Positions 34,767 to 44,073 of a stretch of 46,034 nucleotides of DNA are shown here, piece by piece. The DNA comes from Alphaproteobacteria bacterium MedPE-SWcel. Lineage in GTDB: Bacteria > Pseudomonadota > Alphaproteobacteria > Rhodobacterales > Rhodobacteraceae. The stretch lies in NCBI GenBank assembly GCA_001874255.1, contig MPDC01000028.1:1-46034 (forward strand), given 5' to 3'. Each line of letters begins with the position of its first letter. The first letter of the stretch is position 1. The position numbers and the translations under genes were made by a program. Below the pieces are notes generated by a model, which was given only the letters and a program-made list of their open reading frames with translations, did not search any database and was not told the origin of the DNA.

Positions 34767-35855
34767 ATGCTGAATTACATTCTGCGACGGCTGCTGTTGG
34801 TGATCCCGACGCTGATCGGCATCATGGTGGTGAATTTCGCACTGGTGCAATTCGTCCCCGGCGGGCCGGTTGAACAGATGATTGCCCGGCTCGAGGGCGG
34901 CGGCGACGTCTTCAGCGGCTTTTCGGGGGCCGCGAATGATGCGGGCGCGGAAACCGCAGGCCAGGCCGAAAGCCAATATGCCGGGGCCCGTGGCCTGCCG
35001 CCCGAGTTCATCGAGGAGCTGGAGCGCGAATTCGGCTTTGACAAACCACCGCTGCAGCGCTTTTTCAATATGATGCTGAGCTATATGCGGCTGGATTTCG
35101 GCGAGAGTTATTTCCGCAATATCAGCGTCATAGATCTGGTGCTGGAGAAAATGCCGGTGTCCATCTCGCTGGGGCTGTGGTCGACGCTGATCGCCTATAT
35201 GATCTCGATCCCGCTCGGTGTGAAAAAGGCGCTGCGCGATGGCAGCCGGTTCGACAGCTGGACCAGTGCGGTGATCATCGCCGCCTATGCCATTCCCGGC
35301 TTCCTGTTTGCGATCCTGCTGCTGGTGCTTCTGGCGGGCGGCTCCTACTGGCAGATCTTCCCGCTGCGCGGTCTGACCTCAGAAAACTGGGACCAGCTCA
35401 GCCTGCTGGGCAAGATCGGCGATTATTTCTGGCATATCACCCTGCCGATCGTGGCCTCGACGATCTCGGCCTTTGCGACCCTGACCCTGCTGACCAAGAA
35501 CTCCTTTCTCGACGAGATCAAGAAGCAATATGTGATGACCGCCCGTGCCAAGGGGCTGACGGAAAACCGGGTGCTCTATGGTCATGTGTTCCGCAATGCG
35601 ATGCTGATTGTGATCGCGGGCTTTCCCGGCGTGTTCATCTCGATCTTCTTTTCGGGCTCGCTGATCATCGAGACGATCTTTTCGCTCGACGGGCTCGGGC
35701 GTCTCGGGTTCGAGGCCGCGGTGGCGCGGGACTATCCGATCGTGTTCGGCACGCTCTTCATCTTTGGCCTGATGGGGCTGGTTGTGGGGATCCTGTCGGA
35801 CATCATGTATGTGCTGGTCGATCCGCGCATCGACTTTGAAAAGAGAGAGGGCTGA
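34767..35855 (+). CDS. yejB: peptide ABC transporter permease YejB
   Basis: This 362-residue inner-membrane permease begins with the typical helix [24 protein letters not shown] and contains the binding-protein-dependent transport motif region ([25 protein letters not shown], with EAA-loop signature features). About six transmembrane segments are visible. A variable loop at about residues 45-75 contains many Gly, Ala and Glu residues. It follows yejA by 7 bp and pairs with YejE to form the channel. Confidence 0.94.
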   Translation: MLNYILRRLLLVIPTLIGIMVVNFALVQFVPGGPVEQMIARLEGGGDVFSGFSGAANDAGAETAGQAESQYAGARGLPPEFIEELEREFGFDKPPLQRFFNMMLSYMRLDFGESYFRNISVIDLVLEKMPVSISLGLWSTLIAYMISIPLGVKKALRDGSRFDSWTSAVIIAAYAIPGFLFAILLLVLLAGGSYWQIFPLRGLTSENWDQLSLLGKIGDYFWHITLPIVASTISAFATLTLLTKNSFLDEIKKQYVMTARAKGLTENRVLYGHVFRNAMLIVIAGFPGVFISIFFSGSLIIETIFSLDGLGRLGFEAAVARDYPIVFGTLFIFGLMGLVVGILSDIMYVLVDPRIDFEKREG

Positions 35856-35858
35856 GCC

Positions 35859-36965
35859 ATGGCATTGTCCCCCCTCAACCAGCGGCGCTGGAACAATTTC
35901 CGCAAGAACCGCCGGGCGCTCTGGTCGCTGCGGATCTTCGTGGTGCTGTTCGGCCTGTCGCTGATGGCCGATGTGCTTGCCAATGACAAACCGATCCTGG
36001 TCAACTACCGGGGCGACTATTTCACCCCGATCTGGAATTTCTACCCCGAGACCGATTTCGGCGGCGACTTCCAGACCGAGGCCGTCTACCGCGACCCGGA
36101 GGTCAAATGCCTGATCGCATCGGGCGGCATGCTGGACTGTTTCGACGATCCCGACGGCATTCTCGCCGAGATCGACGCGGGCGCCTATCAGGCCGAGGAC
36201 TTTCACAAGGGCTGGGCGCTCTGGCCGCCGATCCCCTATAGTTTCGACACGCCGGTGGACCGTCCCGGCGCCGCGCCGCTTCCCCCCAATCGCCAGAACT
36301 GGCTGGGCACCGATGATACCAAGCGCGACGTGCTGGCGCGGGTGATCTACGGGTTCCGCCTGTCGATTGTCTTCACATTGATTGTCACCGGGATCTCGAC
36401 GCTGATCGGCATCTTTGCCGGCGCCATACAGGGTTTTTTCGGCGGCTGGCTGGATCTGATCTTCCAGCGGGTGATTGAAATCTGGTCCGCAACGCCGACG
36501 CTCTATGTGATCATCATCATGTTCGCGATCCTCGGGCGGGGATTCTGGCTGCTGGTCTTCCTCATGGTGCTGTTCAGCTGGACCTCGCTGGTGGGGGTGG
36601 TGCGGGCCGAATTCCTGCGCGCGCGCAACCTTGAATATGTGCGCGCGGCGCGGGCGCTGGGGGTGGGCAATATGACCATCATGTTCCGCCATATGCTGCC
36701 CAATGCGATGGTCGCGACGCTGACCATGCTGCCCTTCATCGTCACCGGCACCATCGGCACGCTGGCGGGGCTGGATTTCCTCGGCTTCGGCCTGCCGTCC
36801 TCGGCGCCCTCGCTGGGCGAGATGACCCTGCAGGCCAAGCAGAACCTGCAGGCGCCCTGGCTGGCCTTCACCGCCTTCTTCACCTTTGCCATCATGCTCT
36901 CGTTGCTGGTCTTCATCTTTGAGGGCGTGCGGGATGCGTTTGACCCGAGAAAGACCTTTTCATGA
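35859..36965 (+). CDS. yejE: peptide ABC transporter permease YejE
   Basis: This 368-residue permease is the second channel subunit. It has an N-terminal helix (SLRIFVVLFGLSLMADVLA), a large periplasmic segment (about residues 45-150; GDYFTPIWNFYPETDFGGDF) and a C-terminal transmembrane core with the EAA-type loop EYVRAARALGVGNMTIMFRH. The large loop is normal in YejE. The stop overlaps the yejF start in ATGA, which indicates translational coupling. Confidence 0.94.
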   Translation: MALSPLNQRRWNNFRKNRRALWSLRIFVVLFGLSLMADVLANDKPILVNYRGDYFTPIWNFYPETDFGGDFQTEAVYRDPEVKCLIASGGMLDCFDDPDGILAEIDAGAYQAEDFHKGWALWPPIPYSFDTPVDRPGAAPLPPNRQNWLGTDDTKRDVLARVIYGFRLSIVFTLIVTGISTLIGIFAGAIQGFFGGWLDLIFQRVIEIWSATPTLYVIIIMFAILGRGFWLLVFLMVLFSWTSLVGVVRAEFLRARNLEYVRAARALGVGNMTIMFRHMLPNAMVATLTMLPFIVTGTIGTLAGLDFLGFGLPSSAPSLGEMTLQAKQNLQAPWLAFTAFFTFAIMLSLLVFIFEGVRDAFDPRKTFS

Positions 36966-38548
36966 CTGCCATCCTTCAGGTCAAAGATCTGCGCGTCTCC
37001 TTTCGTCAGGACGGCCAGCTGACCGAGGCGGTCCGGGGCGTTTCGTTTTCGGTGGCGCGCGGCGAGACCGTGGCGCTGGTGGGGGAATCCGGCTCCGGCA
37101 AATCGGTATCTGCCCTGTCTACGGTGCAGCTCTTGGGGGACAGCGCCATCGTCGAGGGCTCTGTCACCTATGACGGGCAGGAAATGATCGGCGCCGATGA
37201 ACGGACCCTGCGCGGGGTGCGTGGCAATGACATCTCCTTTATCTTTCAGGAGCCGATGACCTCGCTCAATCCGCTGCATTCGATTGAAAAACAACTGGGA
37301 GAGGCGCTGGCCCTGCATCAGGGGGTGACCGGCGATGCCGCCAAAAGCCGCATTCTCGATCTGTTGCACAAGGTCGGCATCCGGGACGCCGAAAGCCGTC
37401 TCGGGGCCTATCCGCATCAGCTGTCCGGTGGGCAGCGCCAGCGGGTGATGATCGCCATGGCGCTGGCCAACAAGCCGGATGTGCTGATTGCCGATGAACC
37501 GACGACGGCGCTGGATGTGACCATTCAGGCGCAGATCCTCGACCTGTTGGCCGAGCTGAAGGCCAGCGAGGGGATGGGGCTTTTGTTCATCACCCATGAC
37601 CTGTCGATCGTGCGCCGCATTGCCGATCGGGTCTGCGTGATGAAGTCGGGTGAAATCGTCGAGGAAGGCCCGACCGCCGCCCTTTTTGCCGACCCGCAGC
37701 ACCCCTACACGCAAAAACTGCTGGCGGCGGAACCCTCGGGGCGTCCGACGCCCATTCCGCCGGGCGCGGCAGAGCTGGTGTCCACCCGCGATCTCAAGGT
37801 CTGGTTTCCGATCCAGCGCGGTTTGCTGAAGCGCACGGTTGGCCATGTCAAGGCGGTGAACCCCATGTCGCTCTCTGTCCGTGCGGGCGAAACCCTTGGT
37901 ATCGTCGGCGAATCTGGCTCCGGAAAGACCACGATGGCGCTGGCTATCATGCGCCTGATCGCCTCCGAGGGCGAGGTCCGGTTTCAGGGGCGCGACCTGC
38001 GGCAAGGGTCCACGCGGGAGCTGCGGCATCTGCGCAAGGACATGCAGATCGTGTTTCAGGATCCCTTCGGCTCGCTCAGCCCGCGCATGACCTGCCAGCA
38101 GATCATTGCCGAGGGGCTGGCCATTCACGACATCGACCAGCATCGCCAGACACGGGATCTGGTCGTCGAAGTGATGGAGGAGGTCGGCCTTGATCCGGCC
38201 GCCATGGACCGCTACCCGCATGAGTTTTCCGGCGGTCAGCGGCAGCGGATTGCCATCGCACGGGCCATGGTGCTGCGCCCGAAACTGGTGGTGCTGGACG
38301 AGCCGACCTCGGCGTTGGACATGACGGTTCAGGTGCAGATCGTGGATCTTCTGCGCGACCTGCAGGCGCGCTATGGGCTGGCCTATCTGTTCATCAGTCA
38401 CGACCTCAATGTGGTGCGGGCGATGTCGCATGAAATTCTGGTGATGAAGGCCGGAGACGTGGTGGAGAGCGGCCCGGCGGAGGAGATCTTTGCCGCGCCG
38501 AAACAGGCCTATACCCAAAGCCTGCTCTCGGCTGTGTCGGCCGGGTGA
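36962..38548 (+). CDS. yejF: peptide ABC transporter ATP-binding protein YejF
   Basis: This 528-residue protein fuses two ATP-binding domains, as usual for YejF. The first has Walker A GESGSGKS (about residues 40-47), signature LSGGQRQRV and Walker [13 protein letters not shown]. The second has GESGSGKTT (about 318-326), FSGGQRQRI and [12 protein letters not shown]. Both sets are intact, so both sites should hydrolyse ATP and drive uptake through YejBE. It ends the operon and converges with hemN. Confidence 0.95.
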   Translation: MTAILQVKDLRVSFRQDGQLTEAVRGVSFSVARGETVALVGESGSGKSVSALSTVQLLGDSAIVEGSVTYDGQEMIGADERTLRGVRGNDISFIFQEPMTSLNPLHSIEKQLGEALALHQGVTGDAAKSRILDLLHKVGIRDAESRLGAYPHQLSGGQRQRVMIAMALANKPDVLIADEPTTALDVTIQAQILDLLAELKASEGMGLLFITHDLSIVRRIADRVCVMKSGEIVEEGPTAALFADPQHPYTQKLLAAEPSGRPTPIPPGAAELVSTRDLKVWFPIQRGLLKRTVGHVKAVNPMSLSVRAGETLGIVGESGSGKTTMALAIMRLIASEGEVRFQGRDLRQGSTRELRHLRKDMQIVFQDPFGSLSPRMTCQQIIAEGLAIHDIDQHRQTRDLVVEVMEEVGLDPAAMDRYPHEFSGGQRQRIAIARAMVLRPKLVVLDEPTSALDMTVQVQIVDLLRDLQARYGLAYLFISHDLNVVRAMSHEILVMKAGDVVESGPAEEIFAAPKQAYTQSLLSAVSAG

Positions 38549-38685
38549 TCCCAATGGGTCAGCTTTGGTGACCCCTCGGCACGGCGCAGTATCCTGCGCT
38601 GTGCGGATGGGGAGGGCGGGGAGCGGCCTCGTGTTTTGCCGGGTAGACGCCAGGAAAAATCAATGTGACTGCACGGCAAGAAGAG

Positions 38686-38784
38686 CCAAGACGGCCCCCA
38701 GGACGAACCCCCAGGACGGACCCTAATGGCGAAACCCAGGACGAATCCCCAAGACGGACCCCAAGACGGACCCCAAGGCGGAGG
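38686..38784. repeat. about seven 12-13 bp tandem repeats
   Basis: Variants of CCAAGACGGACC (also CCAGGACGAACC) repeat almost without a gap between yejF and hemN. The two copies starting near 38749 and 38761 are exact. Confidence 0.9.
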
Positions 38785-38858
38785 GGGGAGCTCCCGCCCG
38801 TCTCGGTGGCATTGAAATGCCACCTCGCCCGTTGGGCCGGGCGCCGCTGACGCGGCGC
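38781..38858. other. composite palindromic element B (yejF/hemN gap)
   Basis: Read from the hemN side (minus strand): stem GCGCCGC/GCGGCGC with loop GTCA, linker CCGGCCCAACGGGCGAG, stem GGTGGCAT/ATGCCACC with loop TTCA, then GACGGGCGGGAGCTCCCC. The first stem ends 4 bp from the hemN stop codon. Linker and tail resemble elements A and C. Confidence 0.7.
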
Positions 38859-38861
38859 GGG

Positions 38862-40217
38862 TCAGATTGCCGAGCTGTGCCCTGCTTTGCTGAGGTCGTA
38901 GGTGTCGAAATGGCGGGCGATCATCCGGGTCAGGGGACGGGCTTCGGCGCGCAGGGTGAGGCCGTGCCTGTCGATATCCATCATCTCGGGGAAGGCCTCT
39001 GCCGCGCTGCGAAACAGGGCGTTCAGGCGGTCCGCGTCAATTCTGTGCTGCGACAGGATCTCCGCGGCGGAGATTGCGAAGTCGCACATCAGGGCTTCGA
39101 TCATGCGGCCGCGCAGGCGGTCCTCGCCGCCAAAGACGTGACCGCGGGTGGTGGCAAACTGCCCCGCGCATACGGATTTGGTATAGGCCGAGGTCGCGGG
39201 GGCATTCTGCGCATAGCCCTGGGGGAACCGCGAAATCGACGAGGCCCCGAGGCCGATCAGAACATCGGCCCGATCATCGGTATAGCCCTGAAAATTGCGC
39301 CGCAGGGCGCCGGTGCGCGCGGCCGTGGCGAGGCCATCATGGGAGGCTGCGAAATGGTCGATGCCGATCTCCTCATAGCCATCCCACAGAAACAGGCGCC
39401 GGGCGGTGTCAAACAGCCGCAGCCGGTCCTGCGGGGTCGGAAGTGCGTCGGAGGGGATCATGGTCTGTCGGCGCGCCATCCAGGGCACATGGGCATAGCC
39501 ATATAGCGCCACCCGGTCCGGAGACAGGGACAGGAGCTTCTGCACGCTCTCGGTCATCCGCGCCTGCGTCTGGTCAGGCAGGCCGAAGAGGATATCCGCA
39601 TTGAGGCTCCTGATGCCGCGCTCCCGGATCATCGTCACCGCGTCGCGGGTGACGTCGAAGGGCTGGATACGGCCGATCGTTTCCTGGATCCCGGGGTCAA
39701 AGTCCTGAACACCGATGGAGGCGCGGGTCAGCCCGGCTGCGGCGAGCGCGTCAAGGCGGGGTGCGTCAATCTCGTTCGGGTCGATTTCCACCGAGAAGGC
39801 GCCGTCGGGGGCCATCGGCACCACGGCAAAGATCGTCTCGGCCAGGTCGGTCATCATCTCCGGTGTCAGCAGCGTCGGCGTCCCGCCGCCCCAGTGCAGC
39901 CGGGACAGTCGCACGCCCGCAGGCAGGTGACGCGCCAGCAGAGCGATTTCCTGTTTCAGAACCTGCAGATAGGCCTGGACGGGCGCGGCGGATTGGGTGC
40001 CCTGGGTGCGGCAGGCGCAGAACCAGCACAGTCGCCGGCAAAACGGCACATGCAGGTAGAGAGAGATTTCAGCTCCGGGTGCAATGGCGCCGACCCAGTC
40101 CGCGAACTGATCCGGCCCCAGCTCCGGGGAGAAGTGGGGGGCGGTCGGGTAGCTTGTGTAGCGCGGGACCTTTGCGTCGAAAAGTCCGAGCCGGGCCAAT
40201 TGAGAATCTTCGATCAT
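38862..40217 (-). CDS. hemN: oxygen-independent coproporphyrinogen III oxidase
   Basis: This 451-residue radical-SAM enzyme decarboxylates coproporphyrinogen III to protoporphyrinogen IX without oxygen. The [4Fe-4S] motif CRRLCWFC lies in HVPFCRRLCWFCACRT, preceded by YTSYPTAPHFSPE, and LHWGGGTPTLL and FGLPDQTQ follow as in true HemN (not the HemW chaperone, which lacks the second part of the CX3CX2CXC pattern). The fourth Cys (FCAC) is present. It is divergent from fnrL across 60 bp with an FNR box between, which fits induction at low oxygen. Confidence 0.94.
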   Translation of the reverse strand: MIEDSQLARLGLFDAKVPRYTSYPTAPHFSPELGPDQFADWVGAIAPGAEISLYLHVPFCRRLCWFCACRTQGTQSAAPVQAYLQVLKQEIALLARHLPAGVRLSRLHWGGGTPTLLTPEMMTDLAETIFAVVPMAPDGAFSVEIDPNEIDAPRLDALAAAGLTRASIGVQDFDPGIQETIGRIQPFDVTRDAVTMIRERGIRSLNADILFGLPDQTQARMTESVQKLLSLSPDRVALYGYAHVPWMARRQTMIPSDALPTPQDRLRLFDTARRLFLWDGYEEIGIDHFAASHDGLATAARTGALRRNFQGYTDDRADVLIGLGASSISRFPQGYAQNAPATSAYTKSVCAGQFATTRGHVFGGEDRLRGRMIEALMCDFAISAAEILSQHRIDADRLNALFRSAAEAFPEMMDIDRHGLTLRAEARPLTRMIARHFDTYDLSKAGHSSAI

Positions 40218-40251
40218 CGGAATAGGCTAGGTCGACAATTCGGCGTCAGCC

Positions 40252-40265
40252 TTGACACAGATCAA
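40252..40265. promoter_or_regulatory. FNR box between hemN and fnrL
   Basis: TTGACACAGATCAA matches the FNR consensus TTGAT-N4-ATCAA at 9 of 10 positions. It lies 34 bp from the hemN start and 12 bp from the fnrL start. Confidence 0.85.
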
Positions 40266-40277
40266 CCCGAGGTGCCT

Positions 40278-41042
40278 ATGTCCGCTGCCCAGATGCAATC
40301 GCTTGACTGTTCCGATTGTCCGATCCGCCACCGCGCTGTCTGTTCCCGGTGCGAGGCGGATGAGCTTGAGGCGCTGAATGTCATCAAATACTACCGCAGC
40401 TTTCAGGCAGGGCAGCCGGTGATCTGGTCCGGCGATCAGATGACCTTTGTCGGCTCTGTCGTTTCGGGGATCGCGACGCTGACCCAGACGATGGAAGACG
40501 GGCGCACGCAGATGGTCGGCTTGTTGTTGCCCAGCGATTTTGTCGGCCGTCCGGGGCGATCCGGGGCTGCCTATAACGTGGTGGCCACGACGGATGTGGT
40601 GATGTGTTGTTTTCGGAAGAAACCATTCGAGGAGCTCATGGTGCGGACCCCGCATATTGCGCAGCGGCTGCTTGAAATGACGCTGGACGAACTGGACGCG
40701 GCGCGGGAATGGATGCTGGTGCTCGGGCGCAAGACCGCACGCGAGAAAATCGCCAGCCTGATGTCGATATTGGCTCGGCGGAATGCCTCACTGGGGCCCG
40801 AACTGGGACCAGAACCGGGGCCGGAAGAGATGCCCGGTGCGGTCAGTTTCGATCTGAAGCTCACCCGCGAGGCGATGGCGGATTATCTCGGGTTGACGCT
40901 GGAAACGGTGAGCAGGCAGATCACGGCGCTAAAGAAGGCGGGGGTGATCAGACTGGAGGGCAAACGGCATGTCATCGTGCCCGACATGCGCCGCCTGATC
41001 GAAGAGGCCGGCGACGACAGTGACGGTGGGCTGGTCGACTGA
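40278..41042 (+). CDS. fnrL: FNR-type oxygen-sensing regulator FnrL
   Basis: This 254-residue CRP/FNR-family regulator senses oxygen through a [4Fe-4S] cluster. N-terminal cysteines are at positions 11, 14, 22 and 25 (DCSDCP, then VCSRCE), with a further Cys110-Cys111 (VVMCCFRKK). The C-terminal helix-turn-helix LTREAMADYLGLTLETVSRQI has the E--SR residues that read the FNR half-site TTGAT. An insert of LGPE/PGPE units (about residues 172-183) lies between the dimer helix and the DNA-binding domain and comes from a 12-bp repeat. The frame extends far upstream, but only the ATG at 40278 fits. It should activate hemN and ccoNOQP under low oxygen. Confidence 0.95.
   Translation: MSAAQMQSLDCSDCPIRHRAVCSRCEADELEALNVIKYYRSFQAGQPVIWSGDQMTFVGSVVSGIATLTQTMEDGRTQMVGLLLPSDFVGRPGRSGAAYNVVATTDVVMCCFRKKPFEELMVRTPHIAQRLLEMTLDELDAAREWMLVLGRKTAREKIASLMSILARRNASLGPELGPEPGPEEMPGAVSFDLKLTREAMADYLGLTLETVSRQITALKKAGVIRLEGKRHVIVPDMRRLIEEAGDDSDGGLVD
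40791..40826. repeat. 12-bp in-frame repeat in fnrL
   Basis: CTGGGGCCCGAA, CTGGGACCAGAA and CCGGGGCCGGAA follow each other, encoding LGPE, LGPE and PGPE. Confidence 0.9.
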
Positions 41043-41380
41043 GCTCATACCGGAGCTGCATCGGATCGGCACCGGTTTGGCTCCGGCTCGGCTCCGGTTC
41101 GGTTCGTGAACTGGGGGGCGCGGAAGGGGGGCGTGGAAGGGGGCGCCGCATGGCCCTTGGCCATGCGGCGCGCAGCCTGCCCCGAAAGGGGCAGGCTGCC
41201 AAGCCCAAGCCGCTCAGGTGTGGGCTGACCAAAGGTCAGACAACCCGGGGGCGCGGGAGCTCCACCGGGGAAATGGATCCGATGCCCGCCATCCGCTGCC
41301 TGTCGTCTACGGCCGGCCATACACTGCCGGGTGACCAGACCTCGCCGTCCACTGCCGGCCGATTGCCATCCAGGCCTCAC
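41043..41380. other. convergent gap fnrL/usp with degenerate repeats
   Basis: This 338-bp region has no supported gene. GGCTCCGGTTCGG-like sequences recur from about 41053 to 41108, then the composite hairpin element C (41144-41263) follows, listed separately. Confidence 0.6.
41144..41263. other. composite palindromic element C (fnrL/usp gap)
   Basis: CGCCGCATGGCC/GGCCATGCGGCG with a 3-nt loop (41144-41170) is followed one base later by GCAGCCTGCCCC/GGGGCAGGCTGC with loop GAAA (41172-41199), linker CAAGCCCAAGCCG, CTGACC/GGTCAG with loop AAA (41225-41239) and tail GGCGCGGGAGCTCC. Order and linkers resemble element A. Confidence 0.8.
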
Positions 41381-42220
41381 TCAATGCGCCATCAGCACCG
41401 GCAGGGTACTGTGTTCCAGCATGTTGCGCGTGGTGCCGCCCAGGATGGATTCCCGCAGGCGCGAATGACCATAGGCTCCCATCACGATCAGTTCGGCACC
41501 GGTATCCAGCGCATGGCGGCGCAGGACGTCTGAGACACGGGGCAGGGTCTTGCTGAGCACATCCACTTCGCAAGCGACCCCGTGGCGGGCCAGCAACTGG
41601 CAGAGCATGCCACCGGGGTCGGACCTTTCGATCCCGTGTTGCGGCGGGTCGATCACCGCAATCCGTACCAGATCCGCAGATTGCAGCAGGGGCAGCGCTT
41701 TGCGCACGGCGGTCAGCGCCTCTATGCTCTCGTCCCAGGCGACCAATACGGTTTTCAGATTCTCCGGCAAGAGCTGGCCTTCGGGCAGGGCGAGCACCGG
41801 GGTGCGGGCCTCGAACAGGGCGGCTTCGACGATGATCTCGGCCTCCGGCCCCTGATCGCCGCCATAGGGCAAATCGGAAATGACCAGATCGCAGAACCGC
41901 GCATGATGTGAAATCACCCGCGCCAGATCGCCCAGCGGTGCCAGGGCCGTCGCGACCGCGAAGGGCACGCCGCTGGCGCGCAGCCGGGTCTCTGTGTCGG
42001 CTTCGACCTGCTGCATTTCGGCACGGGCGCGCTCCAGCATCGAGGTGATCGCGATCGCCGTGGCGCTGGCATCGTAATAGCCGACCTGGGTGCGATCGAC
42101 GCCGAGGCAGAGCACATCGAGGTGGCCGTCATGACGGCGCACCAGCGCCTCGGCCTGTGCCAGCGCCGTGCTGCCGCCCTCCGGAGTGGTGCGAATGGTG
42201 AGAAGAGTTTTATAGGTCAT
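41381..42220 (-). CDS. universal stress protein (tandem Usp domains)
   Basis: This 279-residue cytoplasmic protein contains two UspA-like domains (about residues 1-145 and 150-279). The second carries the ATP-binding type motif GAYGHSRLRESILGGTTRNML, so nucleotide binding is possible there; the first has a degenerate equivalent. The upstream frame to 42301 has no family similarity, so I use the ATG at 42220 (MTYKTLL). It is divergent from ccoN with an FNR box in the gap, consistent with expression under low oxygen as seen for similar genes beside fnrL in Rhodobacter. Confidence 0.88.
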   Translation of the reverse strand: MTYKTLLTIRTTPEGGSTALAQAEALVRRHDGHLDVLCLGVDRTQVGYYDASATAIAITSMLERARAEMQQVEADTETRLRASGVPFAVATALAPLGDLARVISHHARFCDLVISDLPYGGDQGPEAEIIVEAALFEARTPVLALPEGQLLPENLKTVLVAWDESIEALTAVRKALPLLQSADLVRIAVIDPPQHGIERSDPGGMLCQLLARHGVACEVDVLSKTLPRVSDVLRRHALDTGAELIVMGAYGHSRLRESILGGTTRNMLEHSTLPVLMAH

Positions 42221-42324
42221 GATCTTGCCCTTTCTGCAGGCGGGGACAGTCGGAACACCGCACGGCCGGAACACCGTAGGGCGCGTGTCGCAAGCAGTCA
42301 TGACATAGCCTTGGTGCGCCTATC

Positions 42325-42338
42325 TTGATGCAGATCAA
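42325..42338. promoter_or_regulatory. perfect FNR box upstream of ccoN
   Basis: TTGATGCAGATCAA matches TTGAT-N4-ATCAA at all ten positions. A transcript starting 41-42 bp from its centre would begin near 42373, giving ccoNOQP a leader of about 80 nt. It may serve the divergent usp gene too. Confidence 0.92.
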
Positions 42339-42454
42339 TGCGCCGCGCCGCCCCGGCTGGCATCCTGAGCGTGGAAAATCACGTCCGACACAGGCTCATG
42401 TGGCGAAATCCATGTGCCGAAACGAATCGGATGAACCATTCAAAGGGGCATTAA

Positions 42455-44059
42455 ATGTCTAATTATCTCAAGCTGATAGGGCTTGGCGTCTTGACGGTCT
42501 TCTTCATGATCGCCGCCGGCTACGCCAGGGATCTGGCCTACCAGACGCATGCGGTGATCCTGATGTTGGTCGCGGCCGGTCTGTTTCTCCACACGCTGCG
42601 CAACACGGATGAACCGCTGCTTCCCGTCGCGACGGGGGACTATTTCGACAGCGTGGTGAGAGCCGGGGTGATCGCCACCTCGTTCTGGGGCGTTGCGGGG
42701 TTCCTTGTCGGAACTTTCATTGCCTTTCAACTGGCCTTTCCGGTGCTGAATTTCGACTGGTCCGAAGGCTATGCCAACTTTGGCCGCCTGCGTCCCCTGC
42801 ACACGTCGGCGGTGATTTTTGCCTTTGGCGGCAACGCGCTGATCGCCACCTCCTTCTATGTGGTGCAGCGGACCTCGGCGGCGCGGCTCTGGGGCGGCAA
42901 TCTGGCCTGGTTCGTGTTCTGGGGCTACCAGCTGTTCATCGTGCTGGCGGCCACCGGCTATCTGCTCGGCGGCACCCAATCCAAGGAATACGCCGAGCCG
43001 GAATGGTACATCGACCTCTGGCTGACCGTGGTCTGGGTGGCCTATCTCGCGGTCTTTCTCGGCACGATCATCAAACGCAAGGAGCCGCATATCTATGTGG
43101 CGAACTGGTTCTATCTCGCCTTCATCGTCACCGTCGCAATGCTGCATGTGGTCAATAACCTGACCATCCCGGTATCGATCTGGGGGTCGAAATCGGTGAT
43201 CATCTGGCCGGGCGTGCAGGACGCCATGGTGCAATGGTGGTATGGCCACAATGCGGTGGGGTTCTTCCTGACGGCGGGCTTCCTCGGGATGATGTACTAC
43301 TTCATTCCGAAGCAGGCAGAGCGTCCGGTCTATAGCTACAAATTGTCGATCATCCACTTCTGGGCGCTGATCTTCCTCTATATCTGGGCGGGACCGCACC
43401 ATCTGCACTATACCGCACTGCCGGACTGGGCCTCGACGCTGGGCATGGTGTTCTCGATCGTTTTGTGGATGCCCAGCTGGGGCGGCATGATCAACGGGCT
43501 GATGACGCTCTCGGGCGCCTGGGACAAGCTGCGCACCGACCCGGTCCTGCGGATGCTGGTGATCTCGGTCGGGTTCTACGGCATGTCGACCTTTGAGGGT
43601 CCGATGATGTCGATCCGGGCGGTGAACTCGCTGTCGCATTACACCGACTGGACCATCGGCCATGTGCACTCCGGGGCGCTCGGCTGGAACGGCATGATCA
43701 CCTTCGGCTGTCTCTACTATCTGACGCCGGTGCTGTGGAAGCGCACAGGTCTCTACTCCCTGAGCCTGGTCAGCTGGCACTTCTGGCTCGCCACCATCGG
43801 CATCGTGCTCTACGCGGCCTCGATGTGGGTGACCGGGATCATGGAGGGCCTGATGTGGCGGGAAGTGGACGCCAATGGCTTCCTCGTGTGGTCCTTTGCC
43901 GACACCGTCGCCGCCAAGCTGCCGATGTATGTGATGCGGGGTCTGGGCGGGGTGATGTACCTCAGCGGGTCACTGATCATGTGCTACAACCTGTGGATGA
44001 CCGTTCGTCGGGCGCCGGCCAAAGAGGCCAGCCTGTCCGTCGCGGTCCCGGCTGAATAA
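42455..44059 (+). CDS. ccoN: cbb3-type cytochrome c oxidase subunit I (CcoN)
   Basis: This 534-residue integral membrane protein is the catalytic subunit of the high-affinity cbb3 oxidase. About twelve transmembrane helices are visible. Heme and CuB ligand histidines lie in [61 protein letters not shown]. The [11 protein letters not shown] and [14 protein letters not shown] segments are typical of CcoN. It reduces oxygen to water while pumping protons. The start ATG at 42455 follows AAAGGGGCATTAA. It heads ccoNOQP. Confidence 0.97.
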   Translation: MSNYLKLIGLGVLTVFFMIAAGYARDLAYQTHAVILMLVAAGLFLHTLRNTDEPLLPVATGDYFDSVVRAGVIATSFWGVAGFLVGTFIAFQLAFPVLNFDWSEGYANFGRLRPLHTSAVIFAFGGNALIATSFYVVQRTSAARLWGGNLAWFVFWGYQLFIVLAATGYLLGGTQSKEYAEPEWYIDLWLTVVWVAYLAVFLGTIIKRKEPHIYVANWFYLAFIVTVAMLHVVNNLTIPVSIWGSKSVIIWPGVQDAMVQWWYGHNAVGFFLTAGFLGMMYYFIPKQAERPVYSYKLSIIHFWALIFLYIWAGPHHLHYTALPDWASTLGMVFSIVLWMPSWGGMINGLMTLSGAWDKLRTDPVLRMLVISVGFYGMSTFEGPMMSIRAVNSLSHYTDWTIGHVHSGALGWNGMITFGCLYYLTPVLWKRTGLYSLSLVSWHFWLATIGIVLYAASMWVTGIMEGLMWREVDANGFLVWSFADTVAAKLPMYVMRGLGGVMYLSGSLIMCYNLWMTVRRAPAKEASLSVAVPAE

Positions 44060-44073
44060 GGAGGGCCGGAGAG

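Larger units (their letters stand above)
38549..38861. other. convergent gap yejF/hemN
   Basis: This 313-bp gap has no supported gene. It contains a 12-13 bp tandem array (38686-38784) and a composite hairpin element (38781-38858), each listed separately. The first 130 bp show nothing distinctive. Confidence 0.6.

Noticed and set aside
36503-38554. 683-codon antisense frame opposite yejE and yejF
   Set aside because: It is the shadow of intact permease and ATPase genes.
42440-43780. 446-codon antisense frame opposite ccoN
   Set aside because: Composition is Arg/His/Gln-rich shadow sequence and ccoN is certain.
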